Source of the DNA: an uncultured Lachnospiraceae bacterium
GTDB lineage: Bacteria > Bacillota > Clostridia > Lachnospirales > Lachnospiraceae
Direction: 5' to 3'
Length of the DNA: 5,482 nt
NCBI GenBank assembly: GCA_946413945.1
Contig: CAMKMR010000137.1
Coordinates: 1-5,482, forward strand
A model generated the notes under the pieces. It did no database searches, was not told where the DNA came from, and saw nothing but the letters and a program-made list of their open reading frames with translations. Below, one piece after another: positions 1 to 5,482 of the stretch; the first letter of the stretch is position 1; each line of letters begins with the position of its first letter. Position numbers and translations under genes: made by a program.

Positions 1-274
1 TAATTATATCTTGTACTTTATCGCCAATAATCTTATTAAGAAGGTCATATTCATAGCCCTTGCGCGTTAACGCCAGATCTTTCTGCCCAAAGTACAATGG
101 ATTCCTAAGTATTGATTCAACAGGGATACTTAATATTTCGCCGTTTTCATTGTATATTGTTATTTTTTCACCAATTATTCTCTTCAAAGAATAAATTTTT
201 GAAAACCTATTAACAACCCAGCCACATTTCGTCAATGCGAATTTATTCGTCTAGTCACCCATTAAAAATCTCAT
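1..274 (-). pseudogene. Partial broken ORF of unknown family, in-frame TAG, runs off left edge
   Basis: Reading leftward from ATG 272-274, the frame begins MRFLMGD, meets TAG at 251-253, then stays open to the window edge. After the stop it reads TNKFALTKCGWVVNRF, later SLKRIIGEKITIYNENGE, IPVESILRNPLYF and LTRKGYEYDLL. This is a well-mixed, globular-looking sequence that I do not recognise. An in-frame stop after seven codons followed by more than 80 open codons suggests a pseudogene. Alternatives are a sequencing error, or a genuine start downstream of the stop such as TTG 233-235, although no ribosome binding site is visible there. An AAAGGA lies before ATG 274, but about 12 nt away, which is long. 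The same frame is also open upstream of ATG 274 as far as a TGA at 401-403, crossing the repeat at 332-352 and the end of the preceding gene. The 3' end is not in the window. No function is proposed. Confidence 0.5.
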
Positions 275-331
275 ATTTAAAAAAAATCCTTTCTTAACAT
301 ACGTTTCTAAATCCGCAGCAAGACATAGGTC

Positions 332-352
332 CGCAGTTCCTCCCCCCAGATT
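332..352 (-). repeat. Dispersed short repeat, copy C
   Basis: On the minus strand this reads AATCTGGGGGGAGGAACTGCG. It matches 18 of 21 positions of copy A at 1370-1390. It lies 11 nt beyond the stop of the DUF2262 gene and 57 nt before the ATG of the broken left-edge ORF. In the frame of that ORF it encodes NLGGGTA, the counterpart of NLGSGTV in copy A and TLGSGSV in copy B. Too short to classify as a known element. Confidence 0.45.
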
Positions 353-363
353 CTCCAGCTTCT

Positions 364-1200
364 TTATCCTGAAATACCTACATCTGAAATGGTCCCGTCT
401 TCATCAACGCTTATATCAATGCTGTGCCCCCAGAACATTTCTCCGTCAGAATAATACAATGTCATGCTTCCATCAGGAGACACTGCAATTTCTGAAATTT
501 CAATATTTTCAATAAACTTTTCTTTTGTTATCGGCTCATGTTCATCTTCTCTTCCTTCTTCACTTTCAAGCCACTCATTCGCAGAGTCCAGAAGATTTTG
601 AGCGGCATAATCTTTCATCTTCTTATCAAACTCTTCAAAACCATTTAAAGTTTTTAAGAATACCTTATAGGCAGAGTCTGCTTTTTCGCCGTTTTCCTCG
701 TCTGTTTCCAGGAAAGCAGTAAAAATATGTCCGCAGCATTCAATCTCCGCTTCAAACCAAGACATAGACCTGTCCAGCTCAAGCTTTCCATAAGGCGTGT
801 CTATTTTTACAGGTTTTAAAAGCCTCATTTGTAATTCTATTAGCTTTTCGTTTTGGACATCTTCTTCAAGGATTTTCACAAGCAAATATCTGTTGTTCAT
901 TAATGCACTTTGATACGGTGCCAACTCTTTAGGAAAACACTTTCTAACCAGAAGTCTATATATTCCGAACTGCTTAAAATCATACCCCCAGCCTTTCCTA
1001 TGCGGATTATTTTCAATAATCCACTCCAATAGCCCTTCTTCACTTACTACTTTACCAGTATTATTATCAATTGAAGCAAGAAAATTCACTGATGGTATGA
1101 GCCATTTCTTATCAAAAACAAGTGCACCATTACAACTATCTTTAAGCAAAACTATTATTTCTTTCTCTTCTGTTTCGAACTCATTTTCAAATTTTTCCAC
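364..1200 (-). CDS. DUF2262-domain protein
   Basis: The C-terminal half (about residues 133-278 from the GTG start) looks like DUF2262, a domain of unknown function. It begins near TPYGKLELDRSMSWFEAE, continues with an FTAFLETDEE strand and an AAQNLLDSANEWLE helix, and ends in the SPDGSMTLYYSDGEMFWGHS block and a GISG tail. The family assignment is from memory of these motifs. The N-terminal half carries another soluble domain (LLEWIIENNPHRKGWGYDF, GIYRLLVRKCFP) of the kind that often precedes DUF2262. No signal peptide or membrane segment is seen, so the protein is probably cytoplasmic. The frame opens further upstream at TTG 1225-1227, but the GTG at 1198-1200 has AGGAGA seven to eight bases ahead, while the TTG has no good site, so a 278-aa product is preferred. 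It lies 232 nt downstream of the 796-aa gene and may be the last intact gene of the run. Biochemical role unknown; DUF2262 proteins are common in accessory regions. Confidence 0.8.
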   Translation of the reverse strand: MEKFENEFETEEKEIIVLLKDSCNGALVFDKKWLIPSVNFLASIDNNTGKVVSEEGLLEWIIENNPHRKGWGYDFKQFGIYRLLVRKCFPKELAPYQSALMNNRYLLVKILEEDVQNEKLIELQMRLLKPVKIDTPYGKLELDRSMSWFEAEIECCGHIFTAFLETDEENGEKADSAYKVFLKTLNGFEEFDKKMKDYAAQNLLDSANEWLESEEGREDEHEPITKEKFIENIEISEIAVSPDGSMTLYYSDGEMFWGHSIDISVDEDGTISDVGISG

Positions 1201-1206
1201 TTTAAT

Positions 1207-1212
1207 TCTCCT
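1207..1212 (-). promoter_or_regulatory. Ribosome binding site deciding a GTG start
   Basis: AGGAGA on the minus strand, with six bases (ATTAAA) between it and GTG 1198-1200. It falls inside the reading frame that would start at TTG 1227. This is why the start of the DUF2262 gene is placed at the GTG. Confidence 0.65.
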
Positions 1213-1306
1213 ATGATTTCCGGACAAATAATCCCTGTTTCGTCATCACCAGTAAGCTTAAGCCTATTAAAGCCGTTTATTGCAATCCCCGCAATTCATC
1301 AAAAGA

Positions 1307-1336
1307 ATAATCTTTATATTTTATCCCTGGAGACAA
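1307..1336 (-). promoter_or_regulatory. Weak candidate promoter for the DUF2262 gene
   Basis: TTGTCT (1331-1336) and GATTAT (1307-1312) are separated by 18 bases on the minus strand, about 107 bases before the GTG start. Each hexamer matches the sigma-A consensus at four of six positions. In AT-rich DNA such pairs arise often by chance. It is listed because the 232-nt spacer would leave room for a separate promoter. Confidence 0.2.
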
Positions 1337-1369
1337 TGCAGAATCAGTGGTTGCTGAAATCTTATGATT

Positions 1370-1390
1370 CACAGTTCCTGACCCCAGATT
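1370..1390 (-). repeat. Dispersed short repeat, copy A
   Basis: Minus strand AATCTGGGGTCAGGAACTGTG, between the 796-aa gene and the DUF2262 gene. The 17 bases 1370-1386 match 16 of 17 in copy B (3862-3878), and 1370-1390 match 18 of 21 in copy C (332-352). Copies A and B also share the twelve-base block GGGATTGCAATA, at 1278-1289 and 3848-3859, in the same order and orientation. Confidence 0.5.
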
Positions 1391-1432
1391 TCCTAAAAAA
1401 ACGTATAGTGATATCTATTCTAAAACTCAGCA

Positions 1433-3823
1433 CTACTTCAACATCTTATCCAATTCGCTCTTGCACTTATTAAGGTACTTTAAGCAATTCTTCGAAGACT
1501 TGATAACTTCTTTATCTAAGCTGCAGTTTTCACCTTCTATTTCTTTAATGTTAGATTCAACCTTATGAATTGTTTCCTTCATCTCACTAGATAACTTTTT
1601 TATGGAATCTACTAATCCCAGTTTGTCTTTTAATACACATTTACAGAAAACTAGCATCTTTGTAGTTTGTCGAAGCCAGTATTCGCAACTTGTCTGTGTA
1701 AGAATTGCTGCCATAGATGTGCTTCCTGCCCCTGCTATACCTAGCAATGCTCCACCACCAGTGATTATCGCAGTTCCGCCAGCCATACCTAAGCCACCAG
1801 CTGCAATAGATCCACCACCAACAAATGCTAAACTAGCGCTAGTGAGAGCTGCACCATGCAAACCAGCAACAGCTTCTCCCGCAATTAATGTTGCTATTCC
1901 CGGAGCAAATGTTAATGCCAATCCACCAGTAGCTAACGCAGTTACCGTTGTAACACCAACTGCTATTGCAGCATTCTTTGTATTTCCTCTAATTACATTC
2001 TTATATTTCTTGAAGCATTGTCTTATTTCATCTATCTCCGCTTGACTAATAATAGTCTGTCTACGAATAAACTGATCATCCACATAGTTATACTTCTCAC
2101 AGTGAAGCTTTTTAAACTCATTATCCTTTTCTGAACCTAATGGAGAATATGGATTAAACAATACAAGTTCCATCGCCATCAAATAAAACCATCTCATATT
2201 ATCCGTTGATTGCTCTAATGTATAAAATGTGTCATAAATCAACTTCTCATCTGTCACAAAATACTCTTCAGAATCTATCCCCATACCTTCAAGAATGTGA
2301 TTTCTCCATGTATGAAGCCATACAGTCTTCTTTTCCTTATCATTTGAACTATCTGTATGTTCAATATCTTTTATAACAACAAGATTTTCCAGCGAATAGA
2401 GTGCTCTCGTTTGCGCTTGCGTAAGTGACAACACATCAAATGCATCATTCGACATCATGTCATTTGCAATTTTCTCTTCTTCTGCCCTCTCGTCTACTTT
2501 CTTATTTTTCTCTCTTCTTTGAAAAATAATCTTAATATCATCATGCCAATACTTACTGTCTGCTATTACAGCAAAAACAAATCTGCCTATACCTGCAATG
2601 CTGACCTCAGTTAACAATGTATGTGCGAAAGGCACTGCATTATTCATATGGTTCTTAAGATTTTTAACAACAATACCCGCTACATTAATCCCAACAAAAC
2701 AGCTGCTGGATATTAAAACCATCTTGGACACTATTCTATTATTAAATGGAAGCACTTTTTCAGCCTCAATCTTGTTTAAATCCTTGAAAGAAGTAATATT
2801 TTTTTCCTTACACTCTTTAATAAGCTGCTTAATAAAATAGAACGTCCTTACGATACATTCATTTACTAAAACAGGTAAGCTTCCAGGTAGACCTTTACTA
2901 CCTAGTCCTATAACATTCATCAAATCAAACATCTGATTATCACCGTTTTCATCCTGATAATTTGATTTTTCAAATATCTTCAGAATCCACTTTGAATAAT
3001 CCTTTTCTGCCTCTTCATAGGTATGTGGTAAGTCCTTAAACAGTGGAAGCTTATATAGTTTTTTTAACAAGTTAACAAATTCCTTAGGCAACTTAATATC
3101 ATCAAGAATATTTTTCTTAGACACAGCAGTATCAAGTGCTAAATCAAAAATCCAATATAAAATGCCATAAACCACTTTCGCTCCAGCATTTTGTCCTATC
3201 GTATAATAATCCGGTACTTGTTCTTTGATTATTCCATTGTCACCAAAAGAGTATTTTTTCCCACTGTACTGCGTAAAAATAGAGAATACTAAACCCGCAA
3301 TCGAAGGATGGCTTGAAAGTTGATTAAAAACATTTGTAACACTACTATTTACTTCATCTTCTAGAGATTCATCAACAAAAGTAACCACACGCTTTTTCAA
3401 GAATTCTATAGCGTCTTTAGCATCTTTCTTTTTAAAACCAATTTTCTCTGCAATTTGAACCAAATAATTATCCCACTCTATCTGTTTCCACTCATTTATT
3501 TTTTCAAGAGATTCAGAAGATAATTTTAAATGACTCAACGCCCCCGTGATCACACCACTTACAACTGCAATAGCATAGTAAGAATAATCTTTCTCATTTA
3601 CCTCCGAACTAAAATCAGCATCAATAAAATCATTAGCATCATATGTGCGATCAGATTCATACATACTAACATCTACATCTTCATCCACCTTATATTCAAA
3701 AGAATATTTAGATGAATCCACCAACGAATACTTCACGATTGGTGTTGATGTAAATATATATTTTTTCTCTTCATTTTTTTTTAGATTCTGTTGTTTTCTT
3801 GGTACAAGCTGATTTATTCCCAT
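1433..3823 (-). CDS. Large uncharacterised protein with glycine-zipper-like hydrophobic region
   Basis: 796 aa; the ATG at 3821-3823 is fixed by AGGAGGA four bases upstream. The N-terminus (about 40-80) is acidic and probably flexible. Hydrophobic segments follow at about 82-98 (YYAIAVVSGVITGALS), 172-184 (HPSIAGLVFSIFT), 213-232, 367-386 (SSSCFVGINVAGIVV) and 405-421 (VSIAGIGRFVFAVI). A charged linker spans about 430-460 and a Trp-containing soluble part about 500-610. Residues about 617-706 form a long Gly/Ala/Thr/Ser-rich hydrophobic stretch with GGLALTFAPGIATLIAGE, GGGSIAAGGLGMAGGT and GGGALLGIAGAG, typical of glycine-zipper segments that pack in membranes. The tail (740-796) is Lys/Glu-rich and helical, possibly coiled coil. 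From memory, the HPSIAGLVFSIFTQ...YGILYW region resembles a recurrent, functionally unnamed family in Firmicutes and Actinobacteria. No nuclease, ATPase or peptidase motif is visible. Downstream of mcrC in the same orientation, it could be a membrane-acting effector or transporter-like partner; this is inference. No signal peptide is seen. Confidence 0.8.
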   Translation of the reverse strand: MGINQLVPRKQQNLKKNEEKKYIFTSTPIVKYSLVDSSKYSFEYKVDEDVDVSMYESDRTYDANDFIDADFSSEVNEKDYSYYAIAVVSGVITGALSHLKLSSESLEKINEWKQIEWDNYLVQIAEKIGFKKKDAKDAIEFLKKRVVTFVDESLEDEVNSSVTNVFNQLSSHPSIAGLVFSIFTQYSGKKYSFGDNGIIKEQVPDYYTIGQNAGAKVVYGILYWIFDLALDTAVSKKNILDDIKLPKEFVNLLKKLYKLPLFKDLPHTYEEAEKDYSKWILKIFEKSNYQDENGDNQMFDLMNVIGLGSKGLPGSLPVLVNECIVRTFYFIKQLIKECKEKNITSFKDLNKIEAEKVLPFNNRIVSKMVLISSSCFVGINVAGIVVKNLKNHMNNAVPFAHTLLTEVSIAGIGRFVFAVIADSKYWHDDIKIIFQRREKNKKVDERAEEEKIANDMMSNDAFDVLSLTQAQTRALYSLENLVVIKDIEHTDSSNDKEKKTVWLHTWRNHILEGMGIDSEEYFVTDEKLIYDTFYTLEQSTDNMRWFYLMAMELVLFNPYSPLGSEKDNEFKKLHCEKYNYVDDQFIRRQTIISQAEIDEIRQCFKKYKNVIRGNTKNAAIAVGVTTVTALATGGLALTFAPGIATLIAGEAVAGLHGAALTSASLAFVGGGSIAAGGLGMAGGTAIITGGGALLGIAGAGSTSMAAILTQTSCEYWLRQTTKMLVFCKCVLKDKLGLVDSIKKLSSEMKETIHKVESNIKEIEGENCSLDKEVIKSSKNCLKYLNKCKSELDKMLK

Positions 3824-3827
3824 ATTT

Positions 3828-3834
3828 TCCTCCT
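3828..3834 (-). promoter_or_regulatory. Strong ribosome binding site of the 796-aa gene
   Basis: AGGAGGA on the minus strand, four bases before ATG 3821-3823. It is a near-perfect Shine-Dalgarno sequence and settles the start. It lies within 20 bases of the stop of the small ORF (3847-3849), so the two may be co-translated. Confidence 0.8.
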
Positions 3835-3846
3835 ATCCACTTCATC

Positions 3847-3954
3847 CTATTGCAATCCCTTCACACTTCCTGACCCCAACGTTTTTATAGCTTCAATAGC
3901 TATCTTAATATCTTCCCTATAAAACTCACCCCCATAATCTGTTTTTGCAGGCAT
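3847..3954 (-). CDS. Small 35-aa protein, possibly an internally deleted helix-turn-helix-like unit
   Basis: ATG 3952-3954 to TAG 3847-3849. GGAGGGA lies six bases before the ATG, as good a ribosome binding site as that of any long gene here, which is the main reason to call it. The peptide begins MPAKTDYGGEFYRED, continues as an amphipathic helix (IKIAIEAIKTL) and ends GSGSVKGLQ. It is predicted to be soluble, with no membrane segment. The helix followed by LGSG resembles the first helix and turn of small DNA-binding domains, but it is too short for a full fold. The open frame at 1277-1414 shares LGSG(S/T)V and GLQ-stop in frame with 26 additional codons, so this ORF may be a shortened form of a roughly 61-aa ancestor. 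It sits 44 nt after the 175-aa gene and 23 nt before the 796-aa gene. It may instead serve as a leader that couples translation of the large gene. Confidence 0.55.
   Translation of the reverse strand: MPAKTDYGGEFYREDIKIAIEAIKTLGSGSVKGLQ
3862..3878 (-). repeat. Dispersed short repeat, copy B
   Basis: Minus strand TGGGGTCAGGAAGTGTG, matching copy A (1370-1386) at 16 of 17 positions. It lies inside the small ORF, encoding LGSGSV, 38 bases before the ATG of the 796-aa gene. The companion block GGGATTGCAATA follows at 3848-3859 after only two bases, against 80 bases in copy A. Confidence 0.5.
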
Positions 3955-3960
3955 AATGAA

Positions 3961-3967
3961 TCCCTCC
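3961..3967 (-). promoter_or_regulatory. Ribosome binding site of the 35-aa ORF
   Basis: GGAGGGA on the minus strand, six bases before ATG 3952-3954. Its quality and spacing support translation of the small ORF. Confidence 0.6.
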
Positions 3968-3998
3968 AAAGAATATTTTTTTGTCCTCAAATATTGTA

Positions 3999-4526
3999 TC
4001 AATAATATCTATACACATCCCTTTGCTTCTCAATAAAAATCATTTGAAAATGATTCCTATCCTCTTTTCTTTCATCACAAGGAAAGAATCTGTCTGCTCT
4101 TTCAAATGACACGCTGACATTTTTATTATTCTTATCAAAAATGTAATCATAAATATACTTTCCCGTTGACATGGCATTTTTAATATTTACACCATGATCA
4201 ATAAAAATGTGGAAATTCTTATTCTCATTACATTTCATCAGATAAAGAACAGCCCAGCTAAAATAAAGTTTATTTAACATATGATGTCTATATTCTTCCG
4301 CTGTGTTAACCCCAGTGATCAAATAATCCCTAGCAGCTTCATCCTGAAGAACAATCTTTATATTACCAATAGCTTCATATTCTTTACCGTTAAAAATATT
4401 AAACTGGATTCTTTCAAAATCCTTGTATTTACCATTAAAAATCTTCTTGTCGAATACATCATAATACTTGTCGTAGTTGTTCCACATATTGATAACTATA
4501 CGGGGATTGTTATTTTTTTTAAACAT
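3999..4526 (-). CDS. Hypothetical protein coupled to mcrC; weak GNAT-like features
   Basis: 175 aa. ATG 4524-4526 lies two bases after the mcrC stop, with AGAGGA inside the last codons of mcrC as its ribosome binding site, so translation is probably coupled. The protein is soluble and rich in Asn, Lys and aromatic residues. Its centre, YLITGVNTAEEYRHHMLNK followed by a helix LYFSWAVLYLM, then a strand FHIFIDHGVN and a helix KNAMSTGKYIYDYIF, is reminiscent of the acetyl-CoA-binding strand, loop and helix order of GNAT acetyltransferases. However, the usual R/Q-x-x-G-x-G/A loop reads RHHMLN, without glycines, so it is degenerate if related at all. No other family is recognised. By eye it is more AT-rich than mcrC, which may indicate a different origin. 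Its place suggests an accessory role with McrBC, perhaps a regulator, inhibitor or added specificity factor; none of these is shown. Confidence 0.65.
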   Translation of the reverse strand: MFKKNNNPRIVINMWNNYDKYYDVFDKKIFNGKYKDFERIQFNIFNGKEYEAIGNIKIVLQDEAARDYLITGVNTAEEYRHHMLNKLYFSWAVLYLMKCNENKNFHIFIDHGVNIKNAMSTGKYIYDYIFDKNNKNVSVSFERADRFFPCDERKEDRNHFQMIFIEKQRDVYRYY

Positions 4527-4528
4527 AT

Positions 4529-5482
4529 CTATCCTCTGCTGAACTCTTTGCCCCCATTTTCTCCAAAGTAATCCTCTGCCAGCTTATCCAGCTGTGCTGC
4601 GATCAGCGGAAACTCTTTATTCAAATCTAATGTCTTTGCTCCAATTTGGTTCCCACCCATATTGAACATACAGTCCGGTGTTATATCTTCATCCGTCTTT
4701 GCATACAAAAGAACTCCGGCCACATTACCAGTATTATTCTTGTCCTGATTTTTCACATAAGTAAATATCTGATATACATTTCCGGAATGCAGAGAATACT
4801 TATCAAACTGCTTCTGTAATGTCCTGCCATAATACTTGGCATCTATGATTAGAATTTTTTCCTTAAGTCGCAGCATAATGTCAGTCTGCATGACCGGCAA
4901 GAATCGAATCATTGATTCGCTGTTTTCCCCGACCAGATCCCACTTGACCTGACCGGCCTTAACCTCTGACAGATAAGTATGATGTTGATGATAGTATTCC
5001 AAGATGAACTTCTCGTACAGCCTCGCCATATGATCATCGGAGAATGCAGCCATCTTATACTCACCCTTTTCGGTTGTCTGAAGCATTCCATCTAAAACAA
5101 AATAGCAAATATTTAACAGTAGCTCATAATTCTTACTGTTTCGCTGATAGTAAATACGGCTCCATGGGATTTCCGATGGTTCCAGCTGTTCTATTCCATC
5201 AAAGAAAACCAAAAGCTTCTTTAAGGCTACCTTCCTTTCAATATCAACCCCATCGTCAATCAGAAGAAAATGTATCGTAGTCTTCAAAATCTGATTCAGT
5301 AAGTTGTTTTCCGACAGCTCATCAAACTCACATGCAAGTTTCTGTTTGCGCTGGATCCGGTTCCGTATTGTTTCCGGCATATCCAGTTTTCCTCGCATAA
5401 CAGAAAGTGTTTCATTCTTTGTAATGTATTCACGGTACAGTCCCTGCTTAAGTTGCTTTGATATACCTTTACTTAGAATTGC
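4529..5482 (-). CDS. mcrC: McrC, nuclease subunit of McrBC restriction system (5' end outside window)
   Basis: McrC is the PD-(D/E)xK nuclease partner of the GTPase McrB; together they cut DNA carrying methylated or otherwise modified cytosine. The frame has no stop up to the right edge. Although an internal ATG lies at 5396-5398, the 28 codons before it read as family sequence (ILSKGISKQLKQGLYREY then ITKNETLSV), leading into the conserved RGKLDMPETIRNRIQRKQ and CEFDELSENNLLNQILKT blocks. So the ATG is not the start, and some 40-50 N-terminal residues are probably missing, judging by usual length near 350-360. Catalytic candidates, counted from that internal Met, are Glu129 in LYEKFILEYY, Asp173 in QTDIML, Asp186 and Lys188 in LIIDAKYY, and Gln210 in VYQIFTY. 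All are present, so the nuclease looks intact. The C-terminus (GAKTLDLNKEFPLIAAQLDKLAEDYF) is also typical. mcrB is expected just upstream, outside the window. Confidence 0.95.
   Translation of the reverse strand, partial: AILSKGISKQLKQGLYREYITKNETLSVMRGKLDMPETIRNRIQRKQKLACEFDELSENNLLNQILKTTIHFLLIDDGVDIERKVALKKLLVFFDGIEQLEPSEIPWSRIYYQRNSKNYELLLNICYFVLDGMLQTTEKGEYKMAAFSDDHMARLYEKFILEYYHQHHTYLSEVKAGQVKWDLVGENSESMIRFLPVMQTDIMLRLKEKILIIDAKYYGRTLQKQFDKYSLHSGNVYQIFTYVKNQDKNNTGNVAGVLLYAKTDEDITPDCMFNMGGNQIGAKTLDLNKEFPLIAAQLDKLAEDYFGENGGKEFSRG
4532..4537 (-). promoter_or_regulatory. Ribosome binding site of the 175-aa gene inside the mcrC end
   Basis: AGAGGA on the minus strand overlaps the last sense codons of mcrC, five bases before ATG 4524-4526. 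The mcrC TAG (4529-4531) lies between it and the start. This is a typical arrangement for stop-start translational coupling. Confidence 0.55.

Larger units (their letters stand above)
1277..1414 (-). pseudogene. Open remnant related to the 35-aa small ORF
   Basis: In the spacer between the 796-aa gene and the DUF2262 gene, a 45-codon minus-strand frame is open from a TAG (1415-1417) to TAA 1277-1279. It contains NLGSGTVNHKISATT, then SALSPGIKYKDYSFDEL, and ends RGLQ. It has no ATG at its head and no ribosome binding site. Its two ends match the small ORF at 3847-3954 (LGSGSV...GLQ stop) in the same frame. Relative to that ORF it carries 26 extra codons between the two matching blocks. The likely reading is the 3' part of a homologous small gene that has lost its 5' end. 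Chance openness of a short frame is the alternative, but the in-frame correspondence argues against it. Confidence 0.4.

Noticed and set aside
525..722. Plus-strand 65-codon ORF
   Set aside because: It is antisense to the DUF2262 domain, with no ribosome binding site or plausible protein character.
1228..1432. Possible terminator between the 796-aa gene and the DUF2262 gene
   Set aside because: I looked for a GC-rich stem followed by a T-run on the minus strand. The seven-T run near 1395-1401 has no stem before it, and the AAGCTT palindrome is too short.
1213..1473. Plus-strand 86-codon ORF over the spacer between the 796-aa and DUF2262 genes
   Set aside because: No ribosome binding site was seen. 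It is antisense to the remnant frame and to the gene ends, and the peptide looks random.
1602..2045. Plus-strand 147-codon ORF, Ala/Pro-rich
   Set aside because: It is the complement of the Gly/Ala-rich part of the 796-aa gene. Its composition (Pro and Ala runs) is the expected mirror of that segment, and the minus-strand gene has the strong ribosome binding site.
1370..3878. Insertion-sequence or CRISPR interpretation of the short repeats
   Set aside because: The copies are direct, imperfect, unevenly spaced and separated by whole genes, with no transposase, inverted ends or spacer regularity.
4281..4571. Plus-strand 96-codon ORF across the mcrC and 175-aa gene junction
   Set aside because: It lies opposite two well-supported coupled genes, has low-complexity hydrophobic content and matches no family I know.
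4909..5091. Minus-strand 60-codon ORF in another frame within mcrC
   Set aside because: It is fully inside conserved McrC sequence, and its Arg/Trp/Ser-rich content is typical of a shifted frame.

Overview
The window looks like chromosomal accessory (defence-island-type) DNA of a low-GC Firmicute, most likely a Clostridia/Lachnospiraceae-like bacterium. This rests on AT-rich Lys/Ile/Asn-biased proteins, strong AGGAGG-type ribosome binding sites, and an McrC whose sequence style I associate with clostridial McrC proteins. The genus cannot be fixed from the sequence alone. All supported genes are on the minus strand, so transcription runs from the right edge to the left. No tRNA, rRNA, CRISPR array, transposase or convincing terminator was seen.

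In transcription order: (1) mcrC, the nuclease subunit of an McrBC-type modification-dependent restriction system. It is open to the right edge and its N-terminus lies outside the window, where mcrB would normally also be found. (2) A 175-aa protein of unknown function starting 2 nt after the mcrC stop, so probably translationally coupled; its middle weakly resembles a GNAT fold. (3) A 35-codon small ORF (3847-3954) with an excellent ribosome binding site. (4) A 796-aa protein with several hydrophobic segments, a long Gly/Ala-rich glycine-zipper-like hydrophobic stretch and a helical tail; it looks membrane-active and has no named function I can support. (5) A DUF2262-type protein whose start is better placed at GTG 1200 than at an upstream TTG. 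(6) A broken, partial ORF at the left edge with an in-frame TAG.

A short related sequence (minus strand, CTGGGGTCAGGAACTGTG-like) occurs three times, each upstream of one of the three left-hand genes or fragments. Two copies also share a second block, GGGATTGCAATA, in the same order. Between those two copies the spacing differs by exactly 78 nt (26 codons) and the reading frame is kept, so the small ORF and the 1277-1414 spacer look like two forms of one small coding unit. This gives a motif-gene-motif-gene-motif-fragment layout suggestive of modular cargo exchange.

How the genes work together is inference. McrBC would recognise and cut modified foreign DNA, and the downstream genes could be accessory or back-up functions, with the 796-aa protein a plausible membrane-acting effector. 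Nothing here proves that they form one system.
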